A stretch of 64,000 nt of DNA, taken from positions 122,327-186,326 of the forward strand of contig CAZIXA010000002.1 in NCBI GenBank assembly GCA_964543295.1, in the 5' to 3' direction. The stretch comes from AE-B3B sp964543295 (GTDB taxonomy: Bacteria; Aerophobota; Aerophobia; Aerophobales; AE-B3A). How positions within the stretch are numbered: position 1 is the first letter of the stretch; the number at the start of each line of letters is the position of its first letter. This document shows, piece after piece, positions 7,774-16,633 of this stretch. The translations under genes were made by a program, and so were the position numbers. A model generated the notes under the pieces. That model saw nothing but the letters and a program-made list of their open reading frames with translations. It had not been told where the DNA came from and did no database searches.

Positions 7774-8810
7774 AAGCCTTGATTGCAGGTACTTCAGGCT
7801 TTACCGGGTCACATTTAGCTGAATTTCTCCTGAATAGGGGATACAAAGTCCATGGGATCATAAGGCGGGCTAGCACTTTTAATACCTCTCGTATTGATCA
7901 TATTTATGTGGATCCCCATAAACGTGGAACACGACTTTTTCTTCATTATGGGGATCTTTCCGATTCAGAACAGATTTCCAATATCATCTATAATATAAAA
8001 CCTGATGAAATTTACCATTTAGGTGCACAGAGTCAGGTGCGAGTGAGTTTTGGTATTCCCGAATACACGGGTAATGTTACTGCTTTGGGAACTACTCGAA
8101 TACTGGAGACAATAAGAAGAAGCGGAAACCAGGTAAGATTTTACCAAGCATCCAGTAGCGAGATGTTTGGTGAGTCCAAATCACCCCAAAATGAAAACAC
8201 ACCTTTTAAGCCTCGCAGCCCTTATGCCTGTAGTAAAGTCTATGCCTATTGGATGGTGGTAAATTATCGCCAGGGTTATAATCCTTTTGCCTGTAATGGG
8301 ATCCTCTTTAATCACGAAAGTGCCCGCCGTGGAGAAACCTTTGTCTCCCGTAAGATCACCAGAGCTGTCGCCGCCATCCTTGCTAAAAAACAAGACTATC
8401 TTTATTTGGGCAATCTTGAGTCTAGGAGAGATTGGGGATTTGCTCCTGAATATGTGGAGTTTATGTATAAAATGCTTCAAAACAATAAGCCTGAAGATTT
8501 TGTCATCGGTACAGCTGAGTCTCATTCGGTAAAGGGATTTGTAAAAGAGGCCCTCTCTTATGTAGATCTTGATTGGGAAAAATATGTAAAGATTGATCCC
8601 CGATACTTTAGGCCTACCGAGGTACAGAAACTCATTGCTGATTCAACCAAGGCGAAAAAAAATCTGGACTGGCAACCCAAAATAAGATTTAAAGAATTGG
8701 TAAAAATAATGGTGGATGCAGATATTCGAAAGGCAGGATTAACTCCACCAGGCGAGGGTGATAAAATCCTAAAAGAAAAAATTGCCCATAGATGGTGGAA
8801 GGTAGATTAA
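7770..8810 (+). CDS. gmd: GDP-mannose 4,6-dehydratase paralogue (second tandem copy)
   Basis: 346 residues, GTG start overlapping the stop of the first copy. The cofactor loop is GTSGFTGSHLAEFLL rather than the GITGQDGS form. The rest is standard Gmd: FYQASSSEMFGES, YACSKVYAYW, NHESARRGETFV and GNLESRRDWGFAPEYV. It retains every catalytic residue I can see. It is clearly diverged from its neighbour, so the pair is not a recent duplication. It may have a different partner or a slightly different product, for example a bifunctional Gmd/Rmd-like activity as reported for some members. That is inference. Confidence 0.9.
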   Translation: MKALIAGTSGFTGSHLAEFLLNRGYKVHGIIRRASTFNTSRIDHIYVDPHKRGTRLFLHYGDLSDSEQISNIIYNIKPDEIYHLGAQSQVRVSFGIPEYTGNVTALGTTRILETIRRSGNQVRFYQASSSEMFGESKSPQNENTPFKPRSPYACSKVYAYWMVVNYRQGYNPFACNGILFNHESARRGETFVSRKITRAVAAILAKKQDYLYLGNLESRRDWGFAPEYVEFMYKMLQNNKPEDFVIGTAESHSVKGFVKEALSYVDLDWEKYVKIDPRYFRPTEVQKLIADSTKAKKNLDWQPKIRFKELVKIMVDADIRKAGLTPPGEGDKILKEKIAHRWWKVD

Positions 8811-9787
8811 TGGGATTTTTGGGGAAAAAGAGAGTTTTAGTGACAGGTGGAGCTGGATTCTTGGGTTCTCATCTTGTAAAAAAACTGAGACAGCAGGGCT
8901 GTGAAAACATTTTTATTCCTTTAATAGAAGAATATAATTTAGTAGATATAGAAGCAATAAAGAGGCTTTATCGAGATGCCAAACCAGACATTGTAATTCA
9001 TTTAGCAGCAGTTGTTGGCGGAATCGGTGCCAATCGCGCCAATCCCGGTAAGTTCTTTTACGATAACATAATGATGGGTACCCAGATGATGGAGCAAGGA
9101 AGACAATTCGGAATAGAGAAATTCGTTGCTCTCGGTACTATTTGTTGCTATCCCAAATTTACTCCTGTGCCTTTTAAAGAAGAAGATTTATGGAACGGCT
9201 ATCCTGAGGAGACTAACGCTCCTTATGGGTTAGCCAAGAAAATGCTTTTAGTTCAATCGCAAGCATATAGGAAGCAGTACGGGTTTAACTCTATATTCTT
9301 GATGCCAGTAAATCTATACGGTCCCCAAGATAATTTTAATCCCAAATCTTCGCATGTTATTCCAGCATTGATAAAGAAATGTTTTGATGCTATAAAAGAA
9401 GGTAAGGATGAAATAGTAGTATGGGGTACAGGAAAGCCTTCCAGAGAATTTCTCTATGTGGAAGATGCAGCTAAAGCTATAATCCTCGCTACCGAGAGAT
9501 ATAATAAGTCTGAGCCTGTAAATATTGGTGCAGCATTTGAAATTTCAATCAGAGAGTTAGCTAAGTTAATCGCTAAGTTAACCGGTTTTAAAGGGAGAAT
9601 CATCTGGGATAAATCTAAGCCTGATGGTCAGCCAAGACGATGTTTAGATACAACAAAGGCAGAGAAGGAGTTCGGCTTCAAAGCAAAAACACCACTTGAA
9701 GAAGGTTTAAGGAAAACGATAGAGTGGTATAGAAAAAATATAGACCAAGGTAAAAAACAGAGGCTAAGGACAAATAGCAATAGATAA
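8810..9787 (+). CDS. fcl: GDP-L-fucose synthase
   Basis: 325 residues. A two-step epimerase/reductase that turns GDP-4-keto-6-deoxymannose into GDP-L-fucose. Motifs: VTGGAGFLGSHLV (NADP), HLAAVVGGIGANRANP, GTICCYPKFTPVPF (the GTxC(x)YPK variant found in one bacterial subgroup where E. coli Fcl has GSSCIYPK), YGLAKKMLLVQ with YxxxK, and SREFLYVEDAA. ATG 8810 shares one base with the previous stop and follows GGAAGG, so it is preferred over the ATG at 8792. Together with gmd it completes GDP-fucose synthesis from GDP-mannose, feeding the fucosyltransferase at 12282. Confidence 0.93.
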   Translation: MGFLGKKRVLVTGGAGFLGSHLVKKLRQQGCENIFIPLIEEYNLVDIEAIKRLYRDAKPDIVIHLAAVVGGIGANRANPGKFFYDNIMMGTQMMEQGRQFGIEKFVALGTICCYPKFTPVPFKEEDLWNGYPEETNAPYGLAKKMLLVQSQAYRKQYGFNSIFLMPVNLYGPQDNFNPKSSHVIPALIKKCFDAIKEGKDEIVVWGTGKPSREFLYVEDAAKAIILATERYNKSEPVNIGAAFEISIRELAKLIAKLTGFKGRIIWDKSKPDGQPRRCLDTTKAEKEFGFKAKTPLEEGLRKTIEWYRKNIDQGKKQRLRTNSNR

Positions 9788-9944
9788 CAAAGCATACGAA
9801 GAGATTAAATATAAGGAAAAGTTAATCTATCCCGTAACTGAAAGGATAGCCAAAGAAGGACTATATTTACCTTCGCGGCTAACGCCAAAAGAGGAAAAAA
9901 TCAAAAAGATAACAAAGACTATTGAGAAAATTTTAGAAAAATAG
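9768..9944 (+). pseudogene. C-terminal remnant of a DegT/DnrJ-type aminotransferase
   Basis: An open frame without a start reads YPVTERIAKEGLYLPSRLTP, then a helix KKITKTIEKILEK and TAG 9942-9944. The sequence PVxExxxxEGLYLPS is the hallmark C-terminus of DegT/RfbE (perosamine synthase) aminotransferases, normally 360-390 residues. Everything before this last 50-residue piece is gone. Next to gmd, the lost enzyme could have been GDP-perosamine synthase. That is inference from position. Confidence 0.75.
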
Positions 9945-9976
9945 ATGAGCGAATGACCAGATGGGGAAAAGGATGA

Positions 9977-10078
9977 ATGAGTGAAATAATTACTACATAT
10001 GAGCCGGATAATCCCCTAAGAAAAGTCTACCTATCTATCTTCAGCGAGATTTACAACGAATTAAAAAGAAGCGGTTGA
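9977..10078 (+). pseudogene. N-terminal remnant of another polysaccharide ABC-2 permease
   Basis: ATG 9977 opens a 33-codon frame with YEPDNPLRKVYLSIFSEIYN, then TGA at 10076-10078. This matches the cytoplasmic N-terminal helix of a family of Wzm-type permeases (TYEPDN...GYLSIF-EIYNE) that would continue with a TM segment. It differs from the N-terminus of the intact Wzm that starts at the very next base. It looks like the 5-prime end of a replaced exporter gene, but a short leader peptide cannot be excluded. Confidence 0.6.
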
Positions 10079-10969
10079 ATGTGCAAAATGCGGGATTTAA
10101 GACAAGAAAATCAGACTTTAGCTAATGCTGAGAGGTTAGGCCAGGCTGAAGCGGTACCCACGATCATCATTGAGCCAATTCGTGGCTGGCTATCCCTTAA
10201 GCTGAGAGATTTATGGCAATATCGTGAATTACTCTACTTTCTCACCTGGCGGGATGTGAAAGTCCGATACAAACAGACCGTAATTGGATTTCTCTGGGCA
10301 ATTATTCAACCTTTCTTGAAGATGGTAGTCTTCAGCATTATCTTTGGAACCCTGGCTAAGATGGATTCAGAAGGGTTTCCCTATCCCATCTTTCTATATG
10401 CAGGGCTTCTTCCCTGGCAATTTTTTGCCAGTTCTGTTAGTCGAAGTGGCGAAAGCATTGTTGCCAGCACAAACCTCATTACAAAGGTCTATTTCCCAAG
10501 ACTTATTATACCCATCGCATCTGTTGGAGCTTGTCTTGTAGATTTTGCCATATCGTTTATAATATTGATCATCTTAATGCTTTACTACAATGTCGTCCCC
10601 ACGCTCTCAACATTTATGGTTCTGCCATTAGTTCTGGCGACGATATTCACCGCCTTAGGAGTGGGTATGCTTATAAGTGCTCTGAATGTTGCCTATCGGG
10701 ATTTCGCGTATATTGTTCCATTTTTTGTCCAGATCTGGATGTTCTTAACACCTGTTGTTTATCCGATCAGAATTATTCCCGAGAACTGGCGTTGGCTCAT
10801 TCTGCTGAACCCAATGGCCGGGATTGTAGATGCTTATCGTTCAGCAATTTTAGGGAAATCATTTGAATGGAGTAACCTCGGAATTTCGATGGGAATAGCA
10901 GTAGTTATATTCCTCTGCGGACTAATGTATTTCCGAAAAACAGAAAGATACTTTGCCGACATCGTTTAG
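10079..10969 (+). CDS. wzm: ABC-2 type polysaccharide/O-antigen export permease
   Basis: 296 residues: a 55-residue cytoplasmic N-terminus with an amphipathic interface helix, YFLTWRDVKVRYKQTVIGFL (the ABC2_membrane family entry motif), and six hydrophobic segments from about residue 70 to 285, with LNPMAGIVDAYRSAILG near the end. With the ATPase at 10979 it forms the Wzm/Wzt exporter that moves finished, undecaprenyl-linked glycans across the inner membrane. Start may be ATG 10079 or ATG 10088. It is nine bases from wzt, so they are one operon. Confidence 0.92.
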   Translation: MCKMRDLRQENQTLANAERLGQAEAVPTIIIEPIRGWLSLKLRDLWQYRELLYFLTWRDVKVRYKQTVIGFLWAIIQPFLKMVVFSIIFGTLAKMDSEGFPYPIFLYAGLLPWQFFASSVSRSGESIVASTNLITKVYFPRLIIPIASVGACLVDFAISFIILIILMLYYNVVPTLSTFMVLPLVLATIFTALGVGMLISALNVAYRDFAYIVPFFVQIWMFLTPVVYPIRIIPENWRWLILLNPMAGIVDAYRSAILGKSFEWSNLGISMGIAVVIFLCGLMYFRKTERYFADIV

Positions 10970-10978
10970 GAGTAAGAT

Positions 10979-12277
10979 ATGCCTAATGCAGTCATAAAAG
11001 TAGAGGGTCTGAGTAAGCGTTATCGCCTCGGCCAGTACGTTGGAGGAGCGTACCAGTACAGAACTCTACGAGATGTTTTAACTGATGCTATGCATGCTCC
11101 TTTCCGTCGTTTACGAGCAAGAGTCAAACAGCGAGCAGTAGCCAGTAATCCAACAGCCAATAGCCATGAGCTATCAGCCATGAGCCATCAGCCATCAGCT
11201 GATTTTATCTGGGCTCTCAAAGATGTCTCCTTCGAGGTAAAGCAGGGCGAGGTTGTCGGTATCATTGGGAGAAACGGCGCAGGGAAAAGCACCCTTCTGA
11301 AATTGCTTTCCCGGATAACAGAACCCACGAAAGGCCGGGCAATGATAAAGGGCCGTCTGGGAAGCCTTTTGGAGGTTGGAACCGGATTCCATCCCGAACT
11401 CACCGGCCGGGAAAATGTATACTTAAGCGGTGCTATCTTGGGGATGACTAAAAAGGAGATTGACCGGAAGTTTGACGAGATAGTTGATTTTTCCGAGATA
11501 GAGAAATTCATCGATACCCCGGTCAAGCGTTACTCCAGCGGCATGCTGGTTCGCCTGGGTTTTGCTGTAGCTGCTCATCTTGAGCCAGAAATATTGTTGG
11601 TGGACGAGGTTTTGGCAGTTGGGGATGCAGCCTTCCAGAAGAAATGCCTGGGAAAGATGGGCGATGTGGCCAGCGAGGGGCGCACGGTGTTGTTCGTGAG
11701 CCATAATATGGCGGCTGTAAGATCGTTGTGTACAGAATCTTTTTTGCTAAACGAAGGAGTTATTATTGAGTGTGGGGAGCCTAATTATGTGATTGATAGT
11801 TACCTGAGCAATAGGAAGAAAATTGAGGATGAGATAGCATGGAATGATTTTAATGCTCCACAAAATGCATATATTAAATTGAAACGAATTCGAGTTAGGT
11901 CTGAGAAACCGGTAATAACAGTTGACGATCCTGTGTTCATAGAAATCCTTTTTTGTAACATGAAACCTATGGGTATGTTTTTGAACCTTATCCTTAGAAC
12001 AACACTAGGAGAGATAGTATTTGAGTCGCCAAGTGAATCATCCATGTATGATCGAGGTCTCTACGAAGTGACATGTAAAATCCCACCGAATCTCTTAAAC
12101 ACCGGTATCTATTCTGTTCAAATCAACTTTACTAAAATTGGGCCAAGGATATTGTTTCATCATGAAGACATAATAAGGTTTGAAGTTCACGAGGCAACAA
12201 GCAATGTGGGCTATTTTGGAAAGTGGTCAGGTTACATCCGTCCAAGGTTGGATTGGAATATCAGGGTTGTGAGATAG
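10979..12277 (+). CDS. wzt: ABC polysaccharide exporter ATPase with C-terminal glycan-recognition domain
   Basis: 432 residues. ATPase domain: Walker A GRNGAGKSTLLK (about residue 97), signature YSSGMLVRLGFA (about 184), Walker B EILLVDEVLAVGD (about 204), and a switch histidine in VLFVSHNMAAV. The extra 160 residues (from about 270) match Wzt_C, the beta-sandwich that recognises the modified end of the chain, as in E. coli O9a Wzt. The domain suggests that export needs a terminal cap such as methyl. Residues 58-76 are a low-complexity linker encoded by a heptamer repeat array. Start ATG follows AGGAG by seven bases. Confidence 0.93.
   Translation: MPNAVIKVEGLSKRYRLGQYVGGAYQYRTLRDVLTDAMHAPFRRLRARVKQRAVASNPTANSHELSAMSHQPSADFIWALKDVSFEVKQGEVVGIIGRNGAGKSTLLKLLSRITEPTKGRAMIKGRLGSLLEVGTGFHPELTGRENVYLSGAILGMTKKEIDRKFDEIVDFSEIEKFIDTPVKRYSSGMLVRLGFAVAAHLEPEILLVDEVLAVGDAAFQKKCLGKMGDVASEGRTVLFVSHNMAAVRSLCTESFLLNEGVIIECGEPNYVIDSYLSNRKKIEDEIAWNDFNAPQNAYIKLKRIRVRSEKPVITVDDPVFIEILFCNMKPMGMFLNLILRTTLGEIVFESPSESSMYDRGLYEVTCKIPPNLLNTGIYSVQINFTKIGPRILFHHEDIIRFEVHEATSNVGYFGKWSGYIRPRLDWNIRVVR
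11150..11206 (+). repeat. Heptamer tandem repeat (AGCCATG/AGCCATC-like) inside wzt
   Basis: Successive units AGCCAAT, AGCCATG, AGCTATC, AGCCATG, AGCCATC, AGCCATC and AGCTGAT code for the loop between the N-terminal strand pair and the main part of the ATPase. The period is seven, so each unit added or lost shifts the frame unless three are changed together. It has invaded or expanded in a surface loop that tolerates length change. Confidence 0.7.
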
Positions 12278-12281
12278 ATAA

Positions 12282-13160
12282 ATGATCGTAGTAAAGATTA
12301 TGGGTGGCCTTGGCAATCAGTTATTTCAATATGCGACAGGCCGTTCTATGGCGATTTACAAGGGGGTACCCCTAAAATTGGATATTTCATGGTTCAGCCG
12401 GCAGTCAAAGCGTCGATATTGCCTGTCTCACTTTAACATTGTGGCAGCGTTAGCACAGCCTGAAGAAGTTGCGCACCTGAAAGGCGAGAGCTTAAGTGGT
12501 AATAAGGCGAGGTTATTTCGGTATTTTCAGCGCTTGCGACCATATTACAAACGCCGCGTCGTCAAAGAACAGTATTTCTATTTTGACCCACTTATTTTCA
12601 AAGCGCCGCGCGATGTTTATCTGTCGGGGTATTGGGGATCGGAAAAATATTTTATCGATATTGCAGAAACTATCAGGGGTGAGTTGACCGTGAAAGACCC
12701 TTGGGATGCTGCAAATAAAGAAGTGTATAAGCGAATCTGCGAAGTTGACTCTATTGGCTTGCATGTGCGCCGTGGCGACTATGTGAATGATCCACGAACA
12801 AACCAGGCTTTTGGTGCCTGCGAGCTTGAATATTATTATCAAGCGTTGACTTTAATCGTCGGTCGGCTTAGTAATCCGCATGTCTTCGTATTTTCAGATG
12901 ATATCGAATGGGCGCAGAAGAATTTAATCCTGAGGGTTCCGATCGCTTATGTGTCTCATAATGGTTTTGAACGGGAGTATGAGGACCTGCGGCTAATGAG
13001 TCATTGCAGGTATCACATTATCGCCAATAGTACTTTTAGTTGGTGGGGGGCCTGGTTAAGCCCTTTCCAGGAGAAAATTGTGATTGCGCCAAGGCGTTGG
13101 TATCGCAATATGAACCGGGATACCAGAGATTTGCTACCTGAGGATTGGGTCCAGATTTAG
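12282..13160 (+). CDS. Alpha-1,2-fucosyltransferase (GT11)
   Basis: 292 residues. Starts with MGGLGNQLFQYATG, the GT11 N-terminal signature, and has the donor-binding HVRRGDYV, then FSDDIEWAQKNL and ANSTFSWWGAWLSP, all typical of bacterial alpha-1,2-fucosyltransferases such as WbsJ and FutC. It moves L-fucose from GDP-fucose to a galactose or related sugar in an inverting reaction. Its donor is made by gmd and fcl at 6754-9787. The gene starts four bases after wzt. With the fucose genes it is the strongest evidence that the exported glycan is fucosylated. Confidence 0.93.
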   Translation: MIVVKIMGGLGNQLFQYATGRSMAIYKGVPLKLDISWFSRQSKRRYCLSHFNIVAALAQPEEVAHLKGESLSGNKARLFRYFQRLRPYYKRRVVKEQYFYFDPLIFKAPRDVYLSGYWGSEKYFIDIAETIRGELTVKDPWDAANKEVYKRICEVDSIGLHVRRGDYVNDPRTNQAFGACELEYYYQALTLIVGRLSNPHVFVFSDDIEWAQKNLILRVPIAYVSHNGFEREYEDLRLMSHCRYHIIANSTFSWWGAWLSPFQEKIVIAPRRWYRNMNRDTRDLLPEDWVQI

Positions 13161-13179
13161 ACACACTGTATGGATTTTT

Positions 13180-13777
13180 ATGCAGAAAAAATTGGTTATC
13201 TGCGGTGCATCGGATAGGGATAGATTGTACGCGTTATACTTTAAGCAAAAATTTGAAAAGATAGATACTACAAGAAAATATACATTCATTGATTTTGCTC
13301 CATGCGTAGTGTCCAAAGCTATCAAGAAGTACCCATTCTTAGTTTATTGGAGCAGTGATTTACTTGCAGATAACGTAGATGTGAAAGCTGATCTTATGGA
13401 ACCACCATATCGAGATAATTCTGTGGATATATTTCTTTGTTCACATATATTAGAACACGTAGAAGATGATAGAAAAGCAATGGCAGAATTATATAGGATA
13501 CTTCAAACCTGGAGGTTGGGGAATTGCAATGGTTCCTATCTTACTCACTTTATCAGATGTTTATGAAGATACCTCTATTAAGAGTGAGGCTGATAGATGG
13601 AAACATTTTGGACAGGGTGACCACCTTAGAATGTACTCAAAACAGGGTTTTGTAGGTAGACTGGAAGATGCAGGATTTAAGGTAAATCAACTAGGAATTG
13701 ATTATTTCGGTGCTGATGTCTTTGAGAAACACGGTATTCACCCTCGTTCAGTGTTGTATGTTGTGGAGAAACGATAA
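13180..13777 (+). pseudogene. SAM-dependent methyltransferase (type 11) broken by a single-base frameshift
   Basis: The first frame from ATG 13180 reads through DIFLCSHILEHVEDDRKAMA and AELYRILQT and then ends at 13566. The continuation PGGWGIAMVPIL and the rest up to TAA 13777 lie in another frame. The normal sequence would be AELYRILKPGG, so one extra base sits in CTTCAAACC near 13501-13508. A repaired protein would be about 198 residues with motif DVKADLMEPPYRDNSVD. It could be a true pseudogene or a sequencing or assembly error. Methylation of the glycan is the likely original role. Confidence 0.8.
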
Positions 13778-13843
13778 TCACGTAACCAAAACATTTACGG
13801 CAGTGACCATATACACAGGTTGTCTGCGAGGGGGTCGGTGGAT

Positions 13844-14455
13844 ATGACGAATCAGGCGTATGCTTTAGGGCTTGCCAGCGTGGGGCAGGATGTAATTATC
13901 TGGCCTATGGCAAAGACAGTATCGCCAGAAGTCATCTCCATTGGTGATTCAGTCATCATAGATGATTTCGTCTTCCTCATGGGTGGTAAAAGGACTGTCA
14001 TTGGTAGCTTTGTGCATATTGCCTCTTTTACATCCATCACCGGCGGCGGCGAGTTCATCATGGAAGATTTCACTACTTTGTCAAGTGGGGTGCGGGTTTT
14101 TACAGGTAACGAGGACTATTCTGGCGGGTGTCTAACAGGTTCGGGAGTTCCGTTCCCCTACCGTATGCCAATTCGCTCCTTTGTGTATATCAGGAAGCAC
14201 GCAATTGTTGGAGCAGAGGCAATTATTCTGCCTGGGGTAACAATAGGAGAAGGAACAGTCGTCGGAGCGAACTCGCTCGTCAAGAAGGATTGCGCGCCGT
14301 GGACGGTCTACGTTGGGTCGCCCGCGAAAGCAATCAAGTCTCGCTCAAAGGAGCGCATTCTCGAACTTGAAACCCAATTGCGTAACGAAGTCTATGATCC
14401 AGATGGAAACTACATCCCGAAACTCAAAAGAGAACAGCAGGAGCTACACAGATGA
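13844..14455 (+). CDS. Left-handed beta-helix (hexapeptide) sugar acetyltransferase
   Basis: 203 residues with repeated [LIV]-G-x4 turns: VISIGDSVIIDDFVFLMGG, IGSFVHIASFTSITGGG, then a loop and VGAEAIILPGVTIGEGTVVG, ending with VYVGSPAKAIK as in maltose/galactoside O-acetyltransferase-like enzymes. Acetyl-CoA is the donor. ATG 13844 is used because GAGGGGG precedes it by nine bases; the in-frame TTG at 13820 is less likely. It overlaps the aminotransferase by four bases (ATGA), suggesting that it N-acetylates the amino sugar made by that enzyme. Confidence 0.85.
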   Translation: MTNQAYALGLASVGQDVIIWPMAKTVSPEVISIGDSVIIDDFVFLMGGKRTVIGSFVHIASFTSITGGGEFIMEDFTTLSSGVRVFTGNEDYSGGCLTGSGVPFPYRMPIRSFVYIRKHAIVGAEAIILPGVTIGEGTVVGANSLVKKDCAPWTVYVGSPAKAIKSRSKERILELETQLRNEVYDPDGNYIPKLKREQQELHR

Positions 14456-15678
14456 AAGTACACATACAGGATCTTGCTGCGTTTGGTGGCGCCCCTGCCT
14501 TTAATGAAAAGCTTCACGTTGGGCGTCCTAATATCGGGGATCGTCAGCGGTTGATTGAGCGCATCAACGATCTCTTGGATAGAAGATGGCTGACGAACAA
14601 TGGTCCCTTCGTGCAAGAGTTTGAACAGCGGATCGCTGACCTGTTGGGGGTCAAGCACTGCATCGCGATGTGCAATGGGACAGTAGCTCTGGAGATTGCC
14701 ATCAGGGCAATTGGCCTAACAGGGGAGGTCATTGTGCCGGCCTTTACCTTCATCGCTACGGCTCACGCGCTTCAATGGCAAGAGATTACGCCCATCTTTT
14801 GTGATATTAATCCAAGCACTCATAACATAGATCCGTGCCGAGTGGAGGAAATGATCACTCCGCGCACCAGCGGAATCATCGGCGTGCACCTGTGGGGGAG
14901 GCCGTGCGATGTAGACGCATTAAGCGAGGTTGCGCGCGACCACGATTTGAGACTCTTGTTCGATGCTGCCCATGGATTTGGATGCTCATACAAAGGACGC
15001 ATGATCGGTAATTTTGGCGATACTGAGGTGTTTAGTTTCCATGCTACCAAGTTCTTCAACACCTTCGAGGGTGGTGCAGTCGTCACTAATGACGATGAGT
15101 TGGCAGCCAGGATTCACCTTATGAAGAACTTTGGTTTTGCTGGGTATGATAATGTGATCTACATTGGCACCAATGGCAAAATGAGCGAAGTGTCTGCTGC
15201 TATGGGATTGACGGGGCTCGAGAGTGTAGAGGAATTCATTGCCGTCAACTATCGCAACTATAAAGAATATGAGCGCGAACTGGAAGACATACCAGGCATT
15301 CAACTTCTAACTTACGACGAAACTGAGAAGCGCAACTACCAATATATCATTCTGGAGATTGATGAGGCAGTTACACAGGTTAGCCGAGACCAGTTGGTCG
15401 AAATTCTACATGCTGAAAACGTTCTGGCTAGACGCTATTTCTATCCTGGCTGTCATCAGATGGAACCTTACCGTTCCTATTTTCCCCATGCTGGGCTTCT
15501 CTTACCCGAAACAGAGAAGCTTCTGAAGCGTGTGTTGTCTTTACCTACAGGTACAGCAGTTGGGACGGATGAGATCGGCAAGGTTTGTCAGATTGTTCGA
15601 TTTGCTGTGGAACATGAGGCTGAAATTAGGCCAAGACTATCAAGGATGCAAAAACGGCCTGGCAAAGAGGTTGTCTAG
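14452..15678 (+). CDS. DegT/DnrJ/EryC1/StrS-type PLP sugar aminotransferase
   Basis: 408 residues, fold type I. PLP is held by K200 in FSFHATKFFNTFEGG. The family signature TNNGPFVQEFE near residue 45, CNGTVALEIAIRAIG and VPAFTFIATAHAL are also seen, as is FDAAHGFG with the PLP-pairing Asp. It aminates a nucleotide-activated keto-sugar using glutamate. The exact sugar (3- or 4-amino, dTDP or GDP) is not readable. The overlap with the acetyltransferase suggests an N-acetylated deoxyamino sugar of the FdtB/VioA type. The gene is much more GC-rich than most of the window (40 of 60 bases at 14881-14940), a sign of transfer. Confidence 0.9.
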   Translation: MKVHIQDLAAFGGAPAFNEKLHVGRPNIGDRQRLIERINDLLDRRWLTNNGPFVQEFEQRIADLLGVKHCIAMCNGTVALEIAIRAIGLTGEVIVPAFTFIATAHALQWQEITPIFCDINPSTHNIDPCRVEEMITPRTSGIIGVHLWGRPCDVDALSEVARDHDLRLLFDAAHGFGCSYKGRMIGNFGDTEVFSFHATKFFNTFEGGAVVTNDDELAARIHLMKNFGFAGYDNVIYIGTNGKMSEVSAAMGLTGLESVEEFIAVNYRNYKEYERELEDIPGIQLLTYDETEKRNYQYIILEIDEAVTQVSRDQLVEILHAENVLARRYFYPGCHQMEPYRSYFPHAGLLLPETEKLLKRVLSLPTGTAVGTDEIGKVCQIVRFAVEHEAEIRPRLSRMQKRPGKEVV

Positions 15679-16605
15679 ATGAAGGTCAGCGTTGCGATGA
15701 TAACTTATAACCATGAGAAATTTATCGCGCAAGCGATAGAAAGTGTCCTGATACAGGAAGTAGATTTTGATTATGAAATTGTGATTGGTGAGGATTGTTC
15801 GTTGGATAAAACGGGCGAAATAGTTAGAATATATCAACAAAGGCATCCCGACAAAATCCGTGTTCTAGCGAGAGAAAAGAATTTAGGAATGCAATATAAC
15901 TTTGTCGACACGCTCCAATCGTGCACGGGACAGTATGTGGGTCTGTTAGAGGGTGATGACTACTGGACTTCGCCTCACAAATTGCAAAAGCAGGTGGATT
16001 TCTTGGATGAGAATTCTGATTTTGCGATATGTTTCCATAATGCAGTCTCTGTATGGGAAAATGGTGAAAGACCCTCAACATTGCTCTGTCCTGATGACCA
16101 GAAAGAGGTTTCAAATCTAGATGATATAATATGTGGTAACTTTATTCCTGCCCTCACAGCGATGTTTCGAAATAACTTATTTGGAGAATTTCCTGATTGG
16201 TTTTACACTCTCAAGTTCGGTGACTGGCCTTTACACATTCTAAACGCCCAATACGGTAAGATTGGATATATCAATGAAAAAATGGGAGTATATAGGATCC
16301 ATGAAGGGGGTGCTGCATCTGCTGCACATGGAAATGTAATTAAGTGGAGCGAGAATGTTGAGGGAATTATCCAGATATACAAAACAATAAACCATTTTTT
16401 TGATTATAAGTACGATAGTATGATAAGATCTAAGATTTCGGAATATTATTCATTGCTAGGGCACCAATATGGGAGTGTTGGGAACAAAAGAAAATCCATG
16501 GAGCTACACATGAGGAGCTTTATGACTTGTCCATCTCCTAGAAAACTACCCAGAACCATAAAACTGGTTACATATCTTCTTTTTCACAGCTTACTAGGAA
16601 AATGA
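15679..16605 (+). CDS. GT2 family glycosyltransferase
   Basis: 308 residues beginning directly after the aminotransferase stop. N-terminal GT-A domain: VAMITYNHEKFIAQAIESVL, then EIVIGEDCSLDKTGEIV, and GLLEGDDYWTSPHKLQKQV with the DD metal site. This group is common in O-antigen and capsule loci and often acts on galactose or glucose donors, but specificity is not predictable. The C-terminal 100 residues hold predicted helices without a known motif. It is coupled to the amino-sugar genes by position. Confidence 0.88.
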   Translation: MKVSVAMITYNHEKFIAQAIESVLIQEVDFDYEIVIGEDCSLDKTGEIVRIYQQRHPDKIRVLAREKNLGMQYNFVDTLQSCTGQYVGLLEGDDYWTSPHKLQKQVDFLDENSDFAICFHNAVSVWENGERPSTLLCPDDQKEVSNLDDIICGNFIPALTAMFRNNLFGEFPDWFYTLKFGDWPLHILNAQYGKIGYINEKMGVYRIHEGGAASAAHGNVIKWSENVEGIIQIYKTINHFFDYKYDSMIRSKISEYYSLLGHQYGSVGNKRKSMELHMRSFMTCPSPRKLPRTIKLVTYLLFHSLLGK

Positions 16606-16633
16606 TGGCTGAGGCTTTGCGTGTTGTCATAAA

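Noticed and set aside
12513..12842. 109-codon minus-strand open frame
   Set aside because: It is opposite the clear GT11 fucosyltransferase and shows no conserved motif.
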